Shown here: piece by piece, positions 21,341-33,286 of the stretch | How positions within the stretch are numbered: the stretch's first letter is position 1 | How the letters are laid out: each line of letters starts with the position of its first letter | From: Lobulomyces angularis | Taxonomy: Eukaryota; Chytridiomycota; Chytridiomycetes; Lobulomycetales; Lobulomycetaceae | Length of the DNA stretch: 51,417 nt | Assembly (NCBI GenBank): GCA_027604685.1 | Contig: JADHYX010000139.1 | Span: 1 to 51,417, forward strand | Reading direction: 5' to 3' | The notes under the pieces: model-generated | Told to the model about the DNA's origin: nothing | The model's database searches: none | What the model saw: only the letters and a program-made list of their open reading frames with translations | Position numbers and translations under genes: made by a program

Positions 21341-24300
21341 ATGTCCGAATATCAAAAACTGAATATAGAGGAAAATGATCAGATCGAAAATGACTTGGAT
21401 CTTGTTTTTGATACTGAAGAACATTTTTTGCTAAGAAATTTGAAAACTTCTGATGAAAGTGACGAAGTAGAAAGTGAAGATACAGAAGCTTTTGCATTTG
21501 GAGAGGAAGAGAAACTTCCAGCTTCGGTAGCCGCTGTAGTATCAGAATTTGACGAAGATTTACCATGTTTAACTTTTCGTTTTTGGTACTGCGAGACACT
21601 TCCAAAATTATTTAATTAACTATTAAGTTAGGATTCTTTCATTTATTTTGACTGTTTTCATAGCATCTGCTGCTCAATTTTTTTTTTTTCGTTTGGTTGG
21701 ACTAATTTTAACTCCTTACATTATCCAGATGATATCATTCCCATTGGTATTTTATATATTAGTTTTAATGAATTTACATCTATTACGCTTTAGGGTAAGT
21801 TTATGGAAAGAGTAATACCTGAAGGTAAATTTAATCCAGGAAAATTTAACGTCAAAGAGCATGTTTTAATATGTGTTAGTGCTTCTACTGGTATCAATTA
21901 CTTCTTTCAACTTCAAATGTATTAAAATTATTGTCAGCCTCTGCTGCGGCTTACGGAATTGACATCTTGACAGTTCAAAGAATTTATTATAATCAAAATA
22001 TTGGAATTGTTCCCTCTTTAATTTTGTTAATAACTACACAATGTATTGGCTATGGTTTGGCGGGATTTTTACAAGACTTTTTAGTTAAACCAGCAAAAAT
22101 GATTTGGCCGATTGTTTTATCTACAGTTGCCGTTTATAACACTTTGCATGAGGTCACAACTGAACGGGGGTACTATTTTAACTTGAAACACTGATTTAAT
22201 TGGAAACTAAAAAGGAGCAAGTACCGTTTTTTTTTCCTTGTTGTAATTATTTCCGGACTATACCAGATCCTTCCTAACTCTATTATGCCGGTTTTAGTTT
22301 GGATCTCACCAATTTGTATAATCGGTGGAAAATCGCTGTCTACATTTCTCTCCACGCTAGCAGGCGGTAATTGCAAAACTTGATATAAAAGCAGTTTTAA
22401 AAAATTTACAGGTCGAAGTAATGGAGGTTTTGGAGTAATTTCACTGGACTGGGTTTCTATTGGTAAAACATTTTTATTCACCAAAATTAGACAATTATAA
22501 AAGGTTCGAAAAATCCTCTATACGTTCCACTGTGGGCACAACTTTGTGAATTCCTTTCCTGCAGTGTATACAATTATGTATTCATACCATTTTTATATTA
22601 TTTAAATGTGTATGGGGCGAAGAGTTTCCCAATGTACGGTAAGAATAAAGGGTGGGCTAATTATGAAATTTTATAAAAGGTTTTAAAACTAGAGTGCCTT
22701 TTCCAAATGGAAGTGATAAAAATTCCATTTTAGAATTTGAAGAAAAAATTTATACAAAAAATATTTCTTCAATTGGTCCAAGCTACGTTGATGGAATAGA
22801 GCTGTTTCCGATTTTTAATTCAAGCTATGTTTTATTCGACAACTTAACTTTAAATGAAGCTAGATATAAAGAACATGGTCCCTTATTGCTCGTATTTATC
22901 CATCTCTAAAACTCATTACTCATTTAAAATATATAGTCGCCTTGGTGGTCCTATGGATACGGAGCACTATTTGCTACCCTAACTGCTACAATAAGTTGGG
23001 TATATTTATTCCACGGTATTCCACCTTAAACTGTATGATAAATCTTTAATCGTTTTATTTCTTTACAGGAAGTGAAATCTTAAAAATATTAAAAAATTTA
23101 CTAAAGAGCAAAGCGTTAAAACGAAACTTAAATAGTGACATTCACTGTAGATTGATGAAAAAGTATGATAAAGTACCAAAATGGTGGTACTTGAGTTTAT
23201 TTTTTTTTATGTTATTCCTTTCAATTTTTAACGTTGAAATATTGGCACCGGAACTTCAGATTAGGTAATTATAATTTCTGTTAATTAAAATTTTTTTTCT
23301 TTTTTGGTTTTTTTAGATGGTGGGGAATTTGTCTTGGAGTTTTGATTAGTTCATTTTTTGCGCTGCCAGTTGGAATTATTAAAGCCATCACTGGAACAGG
23401 TATAGGATTAAATGTGCTTACGGAAATGATAATGGGTTATATTAAACCAGGAGAACCAATTTCAAATGTAAAAGTGTTAACTTAAAAAAAAAATACTTTA
23501 ATGCAGAAAATTAGATTTGCTTTAAAACATATGGTTACATGACAATGTCACAGGGTCTGTCCCTTGTAGAGGATGGTAAGCTTGGTCACTACATGAAAAT
23601 ACCTCCAAAAAAATTATTCTTGGCCCAATTGTTTGGAACTATTATAGGTAGTCTTACTTTCATAGTTTTCTGTTTTGTTTAGTTTTTTTTTTTTTTAAAC
23701 AATAGGATCAATTACAAATTTATTGGTAATGGAGCTAATTTTAAAGGAAGGTATCATATTAGTGGATTTATCCATTTATTTTAATTTTTAGTTGACTTCA
23801 AAAATCCGAACGGAGACCCTCAATGGAGTGCCAGAAAAACTGCAACATTTTATCAAGCGCTCTCATTTGGGGTGCAGTAAGTTCATTATATTTGAGTAAT
23901 GCTCAATAACTTTATAAAATACATACATTTTTTTCAAAAAATTTTAATCAAAACCCTTAAATCTTAAATGTATCCTTAATAGTTTTCATTTAGGTAGGTC
24001 CAGCTAAACTCTTTGGAGGATACTATAAAAATAGGCTGTTATTTTTTTTGATTGGCTTAGTATTACCAGTAATAATTTATCTACTACATAGAAAGTATCC
24101 AAAGTCTTATTGGAAATATGTGAATATTCCATTAATTTTACATGGTTTGCATTTTAATTTTAAAAAGTTAATAATATATTTCTTTTAAATCTAGCAACTA
24201 CTTTGAATATATCTGGTGCTCATATGATGTTGAGCAGTATATTAATCGCTATATCTGCTCATTTGTATGTTAAAAGGAATTTTAATGAATTGTACAGCAA

Positions 24301-24504
24301 ATATATTTATGTATTAGGTGCAGGATTGGACACTGGTAAGGTAGATCGTAATCAATCATCTTTAACATCAATTTCAAAGGTACTACAATTTCAGTGGTGA
24401 TATGTTTTCTAATTTTCAAAGTTCAAAATGTAAAATTTTGGAATTGGTTTCTTAATCCAGCAGATGGTCCTACTGATTACTGTTATAACTCTGTGCAAGA
24501 TTAA
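21341..24504 (+). CDS. OPT-family oligopeptide transporter
   Basis: About 16 short exons encode a large polytopic membrane protein of the oligopeptide transporter (OPT) family, which moves small peptides with protons, probably across the plasma membrane. The N-terminal 80 residues are acidic and cytosolic (MSEYQKLNIEENDQIENDLD and following). FWILSFILTVFIASAAQFFFFR then opens the membrane domain. Diagnostic elements are NPGKFNVKEHVLI (family NPGPFN.KEH), SASTASAAAYGIDILTVQRIYY, KSFPMY with VPFPNG, HGSEI, and GYMTMSQGLSLVEDGKLGHYMKIPPKKLFLAQLFGT, which includes the family KIPPR-type motif as KIPPK. The ending NWFLNPADGPTDYCYN is close to the usual conserved C-terminal WWG..P.D.C signal. The gene reads through 60-80-base introns with strong T tracts. 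The reading is intact as far as I can follow. Confidence 0.9.
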
Positions 24505-24872
24505 TTTAATAGTAATTTTTTACCATATTATTCCAAAATTTCTTTTAACTGCAAAAAGGATGAAGAGGATAACAATTGTTGGTTTTTCAATTTTTAATTT
24601 GTTCAATACATTTTTTTAGCAATTGCTTTTTCCTTTTACCTCTACAAATTTCTTCTTTTTTCGAAAAGGGTTTTTTGGAGGGTTTTTAGCAATAGAAAAT
24701 TATAGATCAAAGTAGAAGAAATACTAGGTGCCTTGATCAGTTTAAAAAAGTATTTAAATAGATTATTACAAGGGAAAGAGAAACAAGAATTAAAAAAAAA
24801 TTATAAAAACTAATTAAGTAAAACTAATTAAGAAAAACAAGTTTATAATTACAACAGTTCAACAAAGAAAAA
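24505..24872. other. promoter region of the small heat-shock gene
   Basis: This 368-base spacer lies between the OPT gene and HSP20. A TATA-like TATTTAAATA occurs at 24751-24760, about 113 bases before the start codon. Runs of TTC and GAA around 24648-24722 are suggestive of heat-shock elements but do not form a clean nTTCnnGAAn array. Confidence 0.35.
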
Positions 24873-25316
24873 ATGCCTCTATTATTTCACTCACCTGCTT
24901 CAGAAAATTTTTTGGCAGACTTTATTGAAAACATCCTTACTCCTGAACAACAACATGAACTAAATACATCAAAAAAAATGGGCAAATTTCATCCAAAACT
25001 GGATGTGTTGGAAACTGAAAAAGAATACCTAATACAAGTTGACTTACCTGGAATGCAAAAAAACGAGATTGAGTTAAGCATGAATGATAACAACATTTTG
25101 GTTATCAAAGGTGAAAGAAAACTACCACTGGAAAAAAAAGAAAACGATAAAGAAGTGTTAATGGAAAGAAGCGTTGGTTCTTTTGAAAGAAGGTTGCAAC
25201 TTCCAAAAAATATAAACTTTGAAGAAGTTGAAGCCAAACTGGAACTTGGTGTATTAACTTTGAAATACGTTAAGAAACCAAAAGTCGATGCAACCAAAAA
25301 AATTGTAATCAGGTAG
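24873..25316 (+). CDS. small heat-shock protein (HSP20/alpha-crystallin)
   Basis: An intronless frame of 147 codons encodes an ATP-independent holdase chaperone. The alpha-crystallin domain spans about residues 38-140: FHPKLDVLETEKEYLIQVDLPGM is its opening strand set, NNILVIKGERK the central strands, MERSVGSFERRLQLPKNI the conserved R-x-x-GSF-R-x-x-LP motif, and LELGVLTLKYVKK the A-x-L-x-x-GVLT-type end. The C-terminal IVIR is the I-x-I/V oligomerisation motif. The N-terminal arm (LLFHSPASENFLADFIENIL) is short. Absence of introns is usual for heat-induced genes, which must be expressed when splicing is impaired. Length and motifs are normal; the protein is probably cytosolic. Confidence 0.95.
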   Translation: MPLLFHSPASENFLADFIENILTPEQQHELNTSKKMGKFHPKLDVLETEKEYLIQVDLPGMQKNEIELSMNDNNILVIKGERKLPLEKKENDKEVLMERSVGSFERRLQLPKNINFEEVEAKLELGVLTLKYVKKPKVDATKKIVIR

Positions 25317-25420
25317 TTTTTTCTTTACTATTTTAAATGTTTCATGTAGTTATTTAATTATTTTTTTGCTGTAGTTAAATTTTTTTTTTGTATTATAATA
25401 CACAGATACGTAAATCTATT

Positions 25421-25480
25421 AAAATTTGATTTATTTGATTAAAATTTGATTTACTTGATTGAAATTTCATTTATTTGATT
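25421..25480. repeat. three tandem copies of a 20-bp unit
   Basis: AAAATTTGATTTATTTGATT is repeated three times head to tail with an exact 20-base period; copy 2 differs at one base and copy 3 at two. It lies in the spacer between HSP20 and the NHE gene (25317-25622), which holds nothing else recognisable. Confidence 0.8.
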
Positions 25481-25622
25481 TGCTTTATTTTGTTGTAGAA
25501 TCTTTAAATCTAAAATTTTCAGATGAAATTTTTTTAATTTTAACTAAAAAAAAAAACAACAAATCCTGTGTTTTGTTACTGTCAATATTAATCATTTTTT
25601 AAAGTTTAGTTTTATTAAAAAA

Positions 25623-28124
25623 ATGGAAAATCCCACTGATGTTTTAGAAGGTCATAAGGATGACATTGAAATAGAAACAACTTGGACATTATTTATATTT
25701 ATAGCACTACTCTTTTCAATTTTATGGGTTTCATACTTTTTGCAGCGAAACAGGATTCGAGTCATTCACGAAAGTAGCAATTTCTTTCTTTTATTTTATG
25801 TTTTCTAAATAAATGTCGTTTTTACTTCATTATTTTAGCGGTAGTTTCCATTTTTTTAGGAATGTTTGTTGGGTTGGTAATAAGACTGTATCCATCTGAT
25901 CATGTCATTCAGTATCTAGTCACCTTTGATTCAAACTACTTTTTTGTTAGTGAAAATTTACTAATTATGCGCATTTTCTAATATTTTTTGTGTAGAATTT
26001 ATTGTTGCCCCCAATTATTTTAAATTCAGGATATGACTTGAAGAGAAGAAGTTTTTTTAGAAACTTTGGGTCAATTTTGATATTTGCGCTACTAGGTACG
26101 ATGATTTCAACTTTTGTAACGGGGTAAATGAATCTAAAATTTTGATATTATTTAATTATTTCTAGGACACTTATATACATTTTTTTGTACACTGGGATTT
26201 CTGGACTCTCAATAGGTAGAAATAAAATGCTTATTAAGTATTTAAAAAATGAATAAAAAACAAAATAAAAAAACTCAATTTTTTCAGGTTACTTGGATTC
26301 CATTATATTTGGAGCAATTTTGAGTTCAACTGATCCAGTTACAATTTTATCAATATTTCATCAAATGAAAGTAGATCCTACGTTATACTCAATTATATTT
26401 GGTGAAAGCATGTTAAATGATTCAGTAGCTATTGTTTTATTTTCAACTTTAAAAAAATTCAAAGGTAAAAATAGAAAAAATTTTTTATTTGAATAATTAA
26501 ATAAAATTTATTTTTTAAGGTCAAGATATAAGTGTACAAAATTTACTTTCTGGAACTGGAATGTTTGCAGGAGTATTTTTAGGTTCTACTCTCATTGGGG
26601 TAATTATTGCTCTGATATGTGCTTTAATGCTAAAAAATTCCAATCTCTACCTATACCCAGTAAGTGAAATAACATTTAATTTTTATTTTTCAAAAATATG
26701 ATGCTGATATTTAAAATCTTAGTCGCTGGAATCGTGTTTGGTCTCTCTTATAGCATTTGCTTCTTATTTATTATCCAATGGTATAGAATTATCTGGCATA
26801 GTTTCCTTACTATTTTGTGGAATAACGATGAAGCATTATTGTTACGATAATCTTTCTGTTCGTTCAAAGAGAACTACTAAATATATGTTTAGAGTTTTAA
26901 GTCAGCTCAGCGAAAATTTTGTTTTTATATATTTAGGTGTGGCTCTCTTCACTATGCCCGATTTTCGGTATATTAAATGAAAAGAATAATTATTAATATT
27001 GCTTTTTACATTTATCAATATTAATTTTTGTATTGTTTAGATTTCTCCCGCTTTTAATTATCTTTACATTAGTTGTAATAATGGGCGCCAGATATGTTTC
27101 GACTGTTCCATTAGCATTGGCAATAAATTGGATAAATGTAAAATTGTACAAGAGAGATGAGGCTATACCAAGAAATCATCAATTAATGCTTTGGTGGGCT
27201 GGTTTGAGAGGAACAATTGCATTTGCACTTTCATTTAAAATTGATGATGAAGTGTCAGGTAATTTTTTTTTTAAGATTTATATCTTTTAAGGAAGATTTA
27301 AATACACCTTAGGTCCTGGAATTCGCTCAACAATCTTGATTGTATGCGTAATATCTATTTTAATTTTAGGAGGATCAACAAATTTTGCACTTCAATACCT
27401 GGATATCAAAACTGGAGTAGGATCGATTGATCATCAACAGTCAAAAAATTATGTTGATGAAGATACAGATAGTTCAATGGATGAGGAAAGTTGGAAGGAA
27501 CTGAAAAAAGGACAAAATTCTCTTTCTCCTTGTAACAGCGAAGTGGAAAGTGAGTATTCTTTAGAATCGATAGATAATGATGCATCCCATTGGTTTATTG
27601 ATTTTGATGATCATTTTGTTAAGCCTATTTTCACTAGAAAAAAAAATGATTTTCAAGAGCTCAACAGCAATGAGAGATTTAGAGGCAGCAAAAAAAAAAA
27701 TGCAAATAGCACACGGAGATTTTTTTTTAATAATAACAACTCTGGGGAAATGGGTTACAGTAGTAGTGAAGAGGGGTTGATGTTACCAAGAATTAAGGAG
27801 GGAAAAACTAGGGAATTTGGAAAAAATAAGCAAAATGAAGGGACCAAACAAAAGCAGAAAAGTAATTTTTTCAGTAGATACTATAATAATGAAGCAGGGC
27901 CTTCCTTTTCAACGGCTACCACGGAGGACAAAAAAAAAAAAAAAATTTTTAGAAATGACTACTTCAAAAAAAATCAAAACAACTTGGCAGATGAAACTGA
28001 AGACTTCAGAGATGGAAATGGAAATATTTGGAAAAAAGTTTCCAGCAAAACTAGTTCTTTGAAATTAAATTCGCAAGATAATTATGACAATGATACAACT
28101 ATTGAGTTGCAAGGAAGAAACTAA
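25623..28124 (+). CDS. NHX1-like: Na+/H+ exchanger, NHE/Nhx type (CPA1), with long charged tail
   Basis: This multi-exon gene encodes an endomembrane-type NHE exchanger that swaps luminal protons for Na+ or K+. Key blocks are [30 protein letters not shown] (the family FF..LLPPIIF motif), [38 protein letters not shown] (the ND ion-site pair), [35 protein letters not shown], and [18 protein letters not shown]. The start [21 protein letters not shown] precedes the first membrane span. The final exon (from about 27313) includes the last membrane span and then a hydrophilic tail of about 235 residues rich in K, N, S and E, with repeated SSSEEG and KKKK runs. The tail has no recognised domain and is longer than in yeast Nhx1. 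It is a different family branch from the Nha1-like gene at 18 kb. Confidence 0.9.
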
Positions 28125-28311
28125 GGAATTTTTTTTTCTTGTTTTATACCATTCATAATATGATTAAACATTATAAAAAATCATTATTATATTTATTTTT
28201 TAGTATTATTTTTTATTTTTTTTTTTTTGTTGATTTAGAAAAAATTTAAAATATATATATAAATAAGGTAAAAATATAAAAAAATATAAATAAAATTGAA
28301 ATAAAAATATA

Positions 28312-29642
28312 TTATTTTTTGGCTTTGGCTAATTTTTCAGTTATATAAGTAAAAGTTCTTATAGGGCCAGCGGTTATTACACCCTTTATTGATTGCGTTA
28401 AAGTTGGAAACCAAGTGACATCAACTAGACCTAAACAAAAATTTTTTTAATCGAAATTTTAAATATTTTTAATAAAAAAAAAAAAAAAATCACTTGAATG
28501 AATAAGTTTTTTTAATTCCGTTTCACTTAGATTAGAGATTGCATCTAGCAGTAACATTTCATTTCCTTCAAATCTGTCTAGATTATTTGAGTAAATTTTA
28601 CCAAATCTTTCTTTTAATTTATTTAAAAAAGATTTTGGTAGTTTTAATAAACAGTTGGTGCGAAGTTTTAAAGTTTGGTCTTGATGCAGTGTTTCTGAAG
28701 TTACATAAGACACCAGTGGATGCTGCTCTATGATTGGTTTATATAATGTTCTAAATTCATCTAGTTGTTTTGACACTATGTTATAAACCTTTCTAGGATT
28801 TTCTGCAAATGACATTCTAAAATCACCTTCCAATACGTAAAATAAAACATTTATTTTACATATACATACCTTTGTATGACAAGCCAGCCAGAACCAAAAA
28901 TAAATCTTCTTCAGAAAATTCAGCAGGTAAACTAAACAATGCAACAGTCAAGGAGTTATAGAGGTTCACCCTTATCGCCAATTTAATTCTAGCGTCGTTT
29001 CTAAATATTTTTACTGGTTTTTGTAACCTTCCAGCAAGATAAAAGGATCTCCATTCGTTCAAATCAGCTTGAAGATCCTCAATTGATACCACACCGTATT
29101 TAATTTTCTTCATTTTTTCAAATTTAATGGTCATTTATTTTTTTTTTATTATATTAAGAATATACCACTCCTTCAATATTACAATAGGGATTGTAGTAAA
29201 TACCGGCACCAATTTTTTCTTGTAAAAAAGATACAGCACCGGCACCTAAATGTTTTATTGAAGAATAATGAGAAGGATTTTGTCTCAAGTTTAGAGAATG
29301 CCAATGAGATGGGTGAGTTACCCCAAAGATAAAATCAACCATAGGTTGATTCTTTTATTTTTTTTATATAAAATGTTGTTTGTATAAATACATTTTTATT
29401 TAATATTTGGTAACCTTTTCGTCGTATGAAGCTTGTTTTAACACTCCACTCCCATAGGCGGCAGCAAATCTATTATATTAAACACATTAAAAAGATGCAT
29501 ACATACAAAAATACCTTATTGGAGCTTGAAAATGGTTTAAAACTTTAGAATAGTCAAGTGATAGATCAGATGGTAGAGAATTGTTGGAATAAAGTCTTTT
29601 AGTTAGTTTAAGGTAGAATTTGAAAGATCTTAAAGAGTTCAT
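28312..29642 (-). CDS. TAM41: Tam41 mitochondrial CDP-diacylglycerol synthase
   Basis: About six exons encode Tam41/Mmp37, the matrix-facing phosphatidate cytidylyltransferase that makes CDP-diacylglycerol for cardiolipin. The N-terminus MNSLRSFKFYLKLTKRLYSN is basic and free of acidic residues, a mitochondrial presequence. RFAAAYGSGVLKQ carries the nucleotidyltransferase GSG motif, followed in the next exon by VDFIFGVTHPSHWHSLNLRQN (the VD..L/FGV motif) and HLGAGAVSFLQEKIGAGIYYNP. Next come KYGVVSIEDLQADLNEWRSFYLAGRLQKPVKI, LPAEFSEEDLFLVLAGLSYKGD, and NPRKVYNIVSKQLDEFR. The last exon (about 28435-28312) gives WFPTLTQSIKGVITAGP and ends AKAKK, as in the family. The first exon is 29642-29516 or close. 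The call is firm because every family block is present in order. Confidence 0.92.
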
Positions 29643-30268
29643 ATTTTAATATTTTTAATTTTTTGTTGATGATAATATGGGGATTATCAAAAAAAAAAAA
29701 AAAAAAACAGATCTTGGGTAAAAAAAAGAAATTACAAGACTAGATTATTAAGAATGGTTAATGCAGTCAGTCACCAACAATGGAAGACAGTGAGAGGAGT
29801 TTCACCAGTAGAGCCACGACAATGTACGGAACCACGTCAAAATTAGAAAGGCATTCTTTTGCAAATGTCCCTCAAAGTTCTTGTTATGCGGATGAAGCAT
29901 AGTTCCTAGCTATGTAGTTCCCAATTGCACAACATCCTGATGCAACAGTTCGTATTTCCAAGTCATAAATGTCGCTCATTGTTTAACTTGAAATTTATTT
30001 CCGTTCCCGTGTTGCATTATGGCGTAATCATTGCAAACAAAAAAAATTTTGCTTTTTTTTTTTTGTATATAAAAAGTTACTTTTACACAAATTTTTAATG
30101 AATTTTGCATTTTTAAAAATTATTTGCATTTTATATAACCTTATTTAAATAAATTTTATCAGTTCTAATTTACTTAATAAAATTAACTAAAGAAAAAAAA
30201 ACGTTAAATTCAACATTCAATTAACTTCAAGTTCATTTACACTTAATTTCAATATAATACCTTTAGTC
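29643..30268. other. divergent spacer with a GC-richer segment
   Basis: The spacer holds the Tam41 promoter and the promoter of the small Cys-motif gene. Bases about 29755-29985 are visibly richer in G and C than the flanks. On the minus strand they read as short open pieces (for example MSDIYDLEIRTVASGCCAIG), interrupted by stops. No family is recognised. It may be a remnant of a mobile element or an unannotated RNA. Confidence 0.35.
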
Positions 30269-30571
30269 ATGGATTCCCTTTCATTTTGTTTACAAGGTTG
30301 TGGCAAGTCAACACTTTCTCCATCCCAACTCTACTGCAGTTCCCTCTGCTTCTTCAACGCTCAGAAGCTCTCTCAGCACATCCTAAGCATTACACTCTCA
30401 ACTCCTCAAAATGACTCCATTTCTTACTACAACGATCTTTTTTCAAAAAAACAAAATTCAAAGAAATTTAAAAAGAAAAAGAAACCTTCATCGTTTACTT
30501 CTTCCGACTCCGATAACGAATCTTCTTTCACTAATCCTTCTCCTAATAGCAATCAATGGGCTGGTCTTTGA
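30269..30571 (+). CDS. small protein with N-terminal Cys motif, possibly Ecl1-like
   Basis: A single exon encodes 100 residues. The first 30 residues carry CLQGC...LYCSSLC (C-x3-C then C-x3-C), a likely zinc-binding site resembling the short Ecl1/life-span-regulatory-factor type proteins of fungi (pattern C..CG....LYCS..C). The rest is low complexity: a basic run (KKFKKKKKPSS) that could act as a nuclear signal, then Ser/Asp/Asn-rich sequence. Ecl1-type proteins are nuclear regulators of stress and lifespan in fission yeast, but the similarity here is short and the assignment is only suggestive. Unlike nearly all its neighbours it has no intron. Codon use is C-richer at the start than nearby genes. 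Confidence 0.5.
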   Translation: MDSLSFCLQGCGKSTLSPSQLYCSSLCFFNAQKLSQHILSITLSTPQNDSISYYNDLFSKKQNSKKFKKKKKPSSFTSSDSDNESSFTNPSPNSNQWAGL

Positions 30572-30951
30572 TACATAAAGCTTATGTTAAAGTTTTTCTT
30601 AATTGATTTTCACATTTATTGTTCATTATTTATAACCATTTTATTTATTTTGTTATTAATACTCTTTTTTATCTGTATAGACTTAACTAAAAATTAATCT
30701 AGTTTTGTACATAGAAATTTAGAAACCCAACTTAACTTACTTCATAAGAAATTTTAACCATCATACCTGTATTGATTATAAATTTTTATATTGAATTATT
30801 TGCTTAAATATTCTAAAAAGACTCTTCTTCCTCTCATTATTAACTTAAATATACGGAATTGAATATTGAATCAAAATTAAAAATAAAAAAATTGAAAAAT
30901 ATCCACTTTTTCACACAAAAAAATTGAAACAAAATTAGAAAAAAAAATTAC
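30572..30951. other. spacer before the MST/Hippo kinase
   Basis: This 380-base AT-rich stretch has no open frame or motif worth naming. It should hold the 3' UTR of the small Cys gene and the kinase promoter. Confidence 0.4.
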
Positions 30952-33286
30952 ATGATGAATGAACATTTTGTTTTAACTCCTGAGGAATTAAATGAAGATC
31001 CTGCAGAGGTTTGTTTAGCAAAAAAGAATTAAACCATAATAAAATAACAGGAAAAATTTTTTTACATTAATTATACAGCACTACTTTTTTTTTTTTTTAA
31101 CACTTCTTACACATAAAATAGATTTTTACGGTATTAAACAAACTAGGAGAAGGTAGTTATGGTGCAGTGTATAAAGGGATACATAAACGCACTTCTACTC
31201 TTTGTGCAATAAAAATGATTCCCATTGAAAATGATTTGGATGACAGTGTAAAGGAAATTTCAATGATGCGAAATTGTAATAGTAATTATGTTGTACATTT
31301 TTATGGTTCTTTTTTAAATGATAACTATTTATGGGTATTAGTAATAATTGTTGATAAAACTCAAAGAAATTTCTCAAATTTAGATTGTTATGGAATACTG
31401 CGGAGCAGGTTCCGTTGCTGATATTATGAGACTGTGCAATACAGTAATGACGGAAGAACAAATCTCTGTTATTTGCTCTTTCACGTTAAGTGGCTTATCT
31501 TATTTACATTCGTATAGAAAAATCCATAGAGATATTAAAGCAGGAAATATTTTATTAAATACCGTTGGTGAAGTTAAATTAGCAGATTTTGGGTAAAAAT
31601 TTTATTACTATATTTTTTGGTAATTAGTTATGTATATATTTAGAGTTGCAAGTCAACTTACTGATTCAAAAACTAAGCGTTTAACTGTCATTGGTACCCC
31701 ATATTGGATTGCACCAGGTAAAAAATTATGCAAAGATTTATATTAAAATTATTAATTAAAGAGGTTTTGGGAGATCAAGGCTATGGAATTGAAGCTGATA
31801 TTTGGTCACTTGGAATTACTTGTATAGAAATGGCTGAAGGTAGACCACCGTACCATGACATAAATCCAATGAAGGTTTTTTATTTCTAAATGATATTTAT
31901 TTTTAACTGATAATTTTCTTTCTTTTAACAGGCAATATTTCAAATTCCAAAAAATCCACCTCCTAAATTCTCTGATCCAAGCAAATTTTCTAATAATTTT
32001 ATTGATTTTTTATCAAAATGTCTGAAAAAAAATCCTGAACACCGACCTTCGGCAGAAGTTTTATTAAAAGTATATTATAAAAATCACAAATATTAACACT
32101 TTCTAATTACTAGCACCCTTTTATTGTGGAATCACCTGGTTTGTCAATAATGACCGATATTGTAACTGAAGCATTAGAAGAAATTGGTCGGGTTGGGCTG
32201 GTTAATGACGATGACGATATTGAGGATGATTTTGATTCCGAAATGGACTTAGAATCAAGAAATACTTCTGATAACGAAAGTGAAAGTGACAAATTAATTC
32301 AGAGGAACAACGACGTTTATAGTAGTGATGAAGAAGAAGATGTTAACATAGATACTGCTACTTTTGATGATTCAACAATGAAAGCAGTACAAAAAGATGT
32401 GAATAATTTACATGTCGAAACTGAAGTTGAAGTGTTGTCAGTTGAAGATACTGAAAATAACAAAGCTGAGACTGATGGTGATAATTCTTATTTATGTTGC
32501 ATCAATTTTTAATTTTATTGGTAATTAGATAGCAAGCCTTTTCTGGAAGAACCAAAAAATTCAACCGAATACGAAAAACAACGATATGTGGAGGATTCCG
32601 ATGCAGAAGGACAAAAAAAAAGTATTCAAATCGGAAAAAAAGTTAATATTAATAACAGTAATAATAATGATGAGAATATTTTTACTGAATTCGATAGTGG
32701 AACAATTAAAAAAGTGGATTTAACTAACCAAAGAAAGGAGGGAAAAATTAACTTTATGCAAAATGACCAATTAACAAACAGCAACAATCAGTTTTTCAAT
32801 GATTCTAATACCGACGACAAAACCAATTCCCCAACTTTCAATAATAATGACAATCTTGATCAGATTTCCTTTCCAGTCCAAAGTTTAGATGTAAAAAAGA
32901 AAAAATATATATTTTAAATTTCTAAATTTTTTTTTTTGTAGTATAAAAACACTATAAAACCAATAAACGAAAGTAAGCAGCCAAAACCGAAAGGGAACTT
33001 GGAATCAACACACACTACAAGTAGCGCAATCTCAGCATCAAATAAAGCTTTTAAACCCACTTCTACAGAAAACAATACAAACTCAAGAAAACCCAAAGCT
33101 CTACACGAACCTCCAGATTTATATGACCTAATTTCTAACAAACTTAGTGTTGAGGAATTAAAAAATTTGCTGAGAGCTCTAGAGATTAATTTTGATGTTG
33201 AGTTTAACAGTATTAAAAGTAAATATGGAAAAAAAAGGGAACCATTAGTTGAAGCTTTAATTTTGAAACAACAGCAAGGAGTATAA
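30952..33286 (+). CDS. MST/Hippo-type Ste20 kinase with SARAH domain
   Basis: The spliced protein is a Ser/Thr kinase of the MST1/2-Hippo class. Exon 1 ([19 protein letters not shown]) joins [19 protein letters not shown], the glycine loop. CAIKM holds the ATP lysine, [19 protein letters not shown] the hinge, [12 protein letters not shown] the catalytic loop and KLADFGVA the metal-binding [16 protein letters not shown] is the activation segment with the Ste20 signature, and PHRPS-like [15 protein letters not shown] closes the domain. An acidic, Asn/Ser-rich linker of about 250 residues follows. The last 50 residues ([40 protein letters not shown]) form a SARAH coiled coil, used by MST kinases for dimerising and binding SAV/RASSF partners. 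An intron at about 32482-32528 removes a stop in the linker (TDG|GTGATA...ATTAG|AT). The stop is at 33284-33286. Confidence 0.93.

Noticed and set aside
24648..24722. Possible heat-shock element upstream of HSP20
   Set aside because: TTC and GAA triplets are present but not in the alternating 5-base register needed for a heat-shock-factor site.
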